Positions 4,403 through 5,682 of a DNA stretch of 5,682 nucleotides are shown here, piece by piece. The position numbers and the translations under genes are program-made. Location: NCBI GenBank assembly GCA_913046125.1, contig CAJWRL010000054.1, positions 1 to 5,682 on the forward strand, read 5' to 3'. The notes below the pieces were generated by a model, which saw only the letters and a list, made by a program, of their open reading frames with translations, made no database searches and was not told the origin of the DNA. Source of the stretch: an uncultured Gammaproteobacteria bacterium (GTDB taxonomy: Bacteria; Pseudomonadota; Gammaproteobacteria; GCA-002705445; GCA-002716945). Position 1 is the stretch's first letter. Every line of letters starts with the position of its first letter.

Positions 4403-4966
4403 TTATTTAGTTAAAGCAAAAAAGAATGCCTGAGTCAAATTAGATATATCTTGAGTTGCAGTAGCTAAGTTATTCACTGCGGACTTTGCTACCTCAAAAT
4501 ATACCGGCCCCCCAATTGAAGGGTTTTTATCTACTATCCTTGAGAAATCTTCTAAACTTAAAATTCCATATTTTACATCTGTCATTGCTGTGACATGTGA
4601 TGTGCGCTTAGCGTCATCAAGGACTAAAGAAAATTCTCCTATACCAAAAGCAGGAGCCTTTACCACTGATACAGTTGGTTGAGTAATAGGGTCATTTGAT
4701 GGCGCAGGGTCTGTAGTTTCTAATCTTATTATTGACTTAGTTGACATGGTAAACCCGCTAGAAGCTTTAACCATCATATTTTTAGATACTTCAACTTGGC
4801 CTTGGAAAATTAAAAGCATTGTATCTCCAGCTTCACCTTCTTTAAGCAGCGCAGTGCCAGGAGGACAATTTTCTTCAACTACTGCCTCAGCAATTTGAGA
4901 GCAAAATTCTTCAGGAACTTTACTAAAATAATTTATTTTTTGTATTTGACTAGCACTAACACCCAT
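4403..4966 (-). CDS. Stand-alone cyclic-nucleotide-binding (CNB, CAP-like) domain protein
   Basis: 187 residues, cytosolic, one CNB domain and no DNA-binding helix-turn-helix. The N-terminal helix and first strands read INYFSKVPEEF (11-21), PPGTALLKEGEAGDTMLLIFQG (in part, 35-56), the classic beta-barrel opening. The phosphate-binding cassette is FGIGEFSLVL (107-116) to KRTS (120-123). E111 and R121 are ten residues apart, exactly as Glu72 and Arg82 in E. coli CAP, so cAMP or cGMP binding is plausible. Between residues 65 and 105 there is an extra Ser/Thr/Pro-rich stretch, including a DPAPSNDP segment, longer than the usual loop before the cassette. After the barrel, a helical tail (about 150-187) ends the protein. 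It starts 4 bp after the RCK gene stop, with its ribosome site inside that gene, so the two are coupled and probably act together, for example as separate sensory chains of one ion channel. Partnership is inferred. Confidence 0.82.
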   Translation of the reverse strand: MGVSASQIQKINYFSKVPEEFCSQIAEAVVEENCPPGTALLKEGEAGDTMLLIFQGQVEVSKNMMVKASSGFTMSTKSIIRLETTDPAPSNDPITQPTVSVVKAPAFGIGEFSLVLDDAKRTSHVTAMTDVKYGILSLEDFSRIVDKNPSIGGPVYFEVAKSAVNNLATATQDISNLTQAFFFALTK

Positions 4967-4970
4967 ATCT

Positions 4971-5682
4971 TTACCTCAATACTAAAGCTTTATGTTTCCC
5001 ATCAATGACATATTCATCATCAGGGTTGATCTCAACAATTACATGCTCATCACTTGACAACTTTATTCCTGCACCATCTAGCTGTTCTTTAATCATGTCT
5101 CTAATAATAGGACTACCGCTCTCACCCATTTGCTCTTCAAGACTAAATCCAGCTTTCTTAATTGCATATCCTACCAATAGCCATTTATGTTTGAATTTGT
5201 AATATGCTGAAACTTTATTGTGCGTTAAGCCAACCAGTCCTTTTGGAATAGGTACAACCTGAATGCCTTTATCTTGTTTTTCCTGTGTAATAAGTTCATC
5301 AAAAAGTTGTGGGACACCTGGATCAGTAACATGCTTGGCTAACATATGCGGAATGTGTTCGTCAGGAAAGACTATCTCGTTTACATTTGCTCTATGCAAA
5401 TGAGAAATGTACTCTTCGTCTAAAATATATGCTACAACCTGAATGTCCTCTAGTATAGATTTCGCAGTAAGAGCTGTTAAAACTGTTTTATCCTCATCAG
5501 GCTTTTCGTTTGGAAGCAGTCCAGATTCATCTGGTACTATCATAAATGTACCACACTCTTCAATATACGCCTTCTTTAATACTCCTTCTTGAGTAAAATT
5601 CTCTGATAAGTGCGTGATATCTAATCGATCAAAGCCAGAAATAGCTCTTTTGATTATTTCTTCTTCTGTTTCATTAATTAAA
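4971..5682 (-). CDS. RCK/TrkA-type (potassium channel regulatory) protein, N-terminus beyond the window
   Basis: At least 236 residues; the frame stays open to the right edge, so the Met at 5543 is internal and the true start is outside. The visible N-terminal part is the second half of an RCK_N (TrkA-N) Rossmann domain: THLSENFTQEGVLKKAYIEE (visible residues 23-42), then GTFMIVPDES, then DEDKTVLTALTAK (62-74) and an Ile/Val-rich strand ending near VNEIVFPDE. These match the family's order of a ligand-site loop, the D.tvlta.ta helix and the 'ragad.vv.p' strand. The dinucleotide-binding GxGxxG would lie upstream and cannot be checked. From about residue 139 a second alpha/beta domain (GIQVVPIPKG to the end) is probably an RCK_C-like ligand-sensing domain, containing KFKHKWLLVGYAIKKAG. 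An ion-channel pore may precede it on the same chain. Known RCK proteins gate K+ channels or transporters in response to NAD(H), nucleotides or Ca2+. The CNB gene follows with a 4-bp gap. Confidence 0.8.
   Translation of the reverse strand, partial: LINETEEEIIKRAISGFDRLDITHLSENFTQEGVLKKAYIEECGTFMIVPDESGLLPNEKPDEDKTVLTALTAKSILEDIQVVAYILDEEYISHLHRANVNEIVFPDEHIPHMLAKHVTDPGVPQLFDELITQEKQDKGIQVVPIPKGLVGLTHNKVSAYYKFKHKWLLVGYAIKKAGFSLEEQMGESGSPIIRDMIKEQLDGAGIKLSSDEHVIVEINPDDEYVIDGKHKALVLR
4974..4977 (-). promoter_or_regulatory. Ribosome binding site GAGG overlapping the end of the RCK gene
   Basis: On the minus strand GAGG lies in the last sense codons of the RCK gene, just before its TAA (4973-4971), and 7 nt before the CNB ATG (4966-4964). 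Ribosomes finishing the first gene can restart on the second, so the two products are probably made in a fixed ratio. Confidence 0.75.

Noticed and set aside
5005..5202. 65-codon plus-strand ORF within the RCK gene
   Set aside because: Antisense to a clear RCK domain; Ser/Leu-rich composition typical of a shadow frame.
1..5682. Mobile element, phage or CRISPR content
   Set aside because: No transposase, integrase, terminal inverted repeats, repeat-spacer pattern or defence-gene signature was seen.

Overview
This is an AT-rich window (roughly one third G+C by eye) from a bacterium. Good Shine-Dalgarno sites (GGAG, GAGG, AGGA), a textbook hairpin-plus-U-tract terminator and RCK/cyclic-nucleotide proteins all point to Bacteria. 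The protein types fit a Gram-negative, possibly a marine proteobacterium, but nothing here fixes the taxon and I hold that placement loosely. There is no rRNA, tRNA, CRISPR array, insertion sequence or phage gene.

Layout from left to right. (1) 2-1671, plus strand: a two-gene operon of a MenA/UbiA-type membrane prenyltransferase followed 29 bp later by a CADD-type haem-oxygenase-fold protein, a relative of the self-sacrificing para-aminobenzoate synthase of Chlamydia. (2) 1685-2343, minus strand: a TerB-like acidic protein, a strong intrinsic terminator, and below the terminator a 51-residue protein built of Asp/Arg-Arg repeats. (3) 2344-2596: a 253-bp divergent intergenic region rich in inverted repeats. 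It holds a possible H-type pseudoknot, a separate hairpin, a 12-bp palindrome, a weak promoter candidate and a six-codon aromatic mini-ORF. (4) 2597-4399, plus strand: a 600-residue protein with four membrane segments, a large cytoplasmic part and a C-terminal coiled coil, only faintly like DUF2254. (5) 4403-5682, minus strand: a translationally coupled pair, an RCK (TrkA-type) protein cut by the right edge and a small stand-alone cyclic-nucleotide-binding protein.

How the genes may work together. The first pair plausibly serves quinone and/or folate aromatic-precursor metabolism: the prenyltransferase attaches an isoprenoid chain to an aromatic acid, and the CADD-like protein keeps every iron ligand and sacrificed residue known from the Chlamydia enzyme. 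The last pair looks like the regulatory side of an ion channel or transporter, with nucleotide/ion sensing (RCK) and cyclic-nucleotide sensing (CNB) on separate chains. The middle genes are poorly characterised. The most unusual elements are the Asp/Arg-Arg mini-protein placed just below a terminator, and the structured leader/intergenic region before the 600-residue membrane protein.
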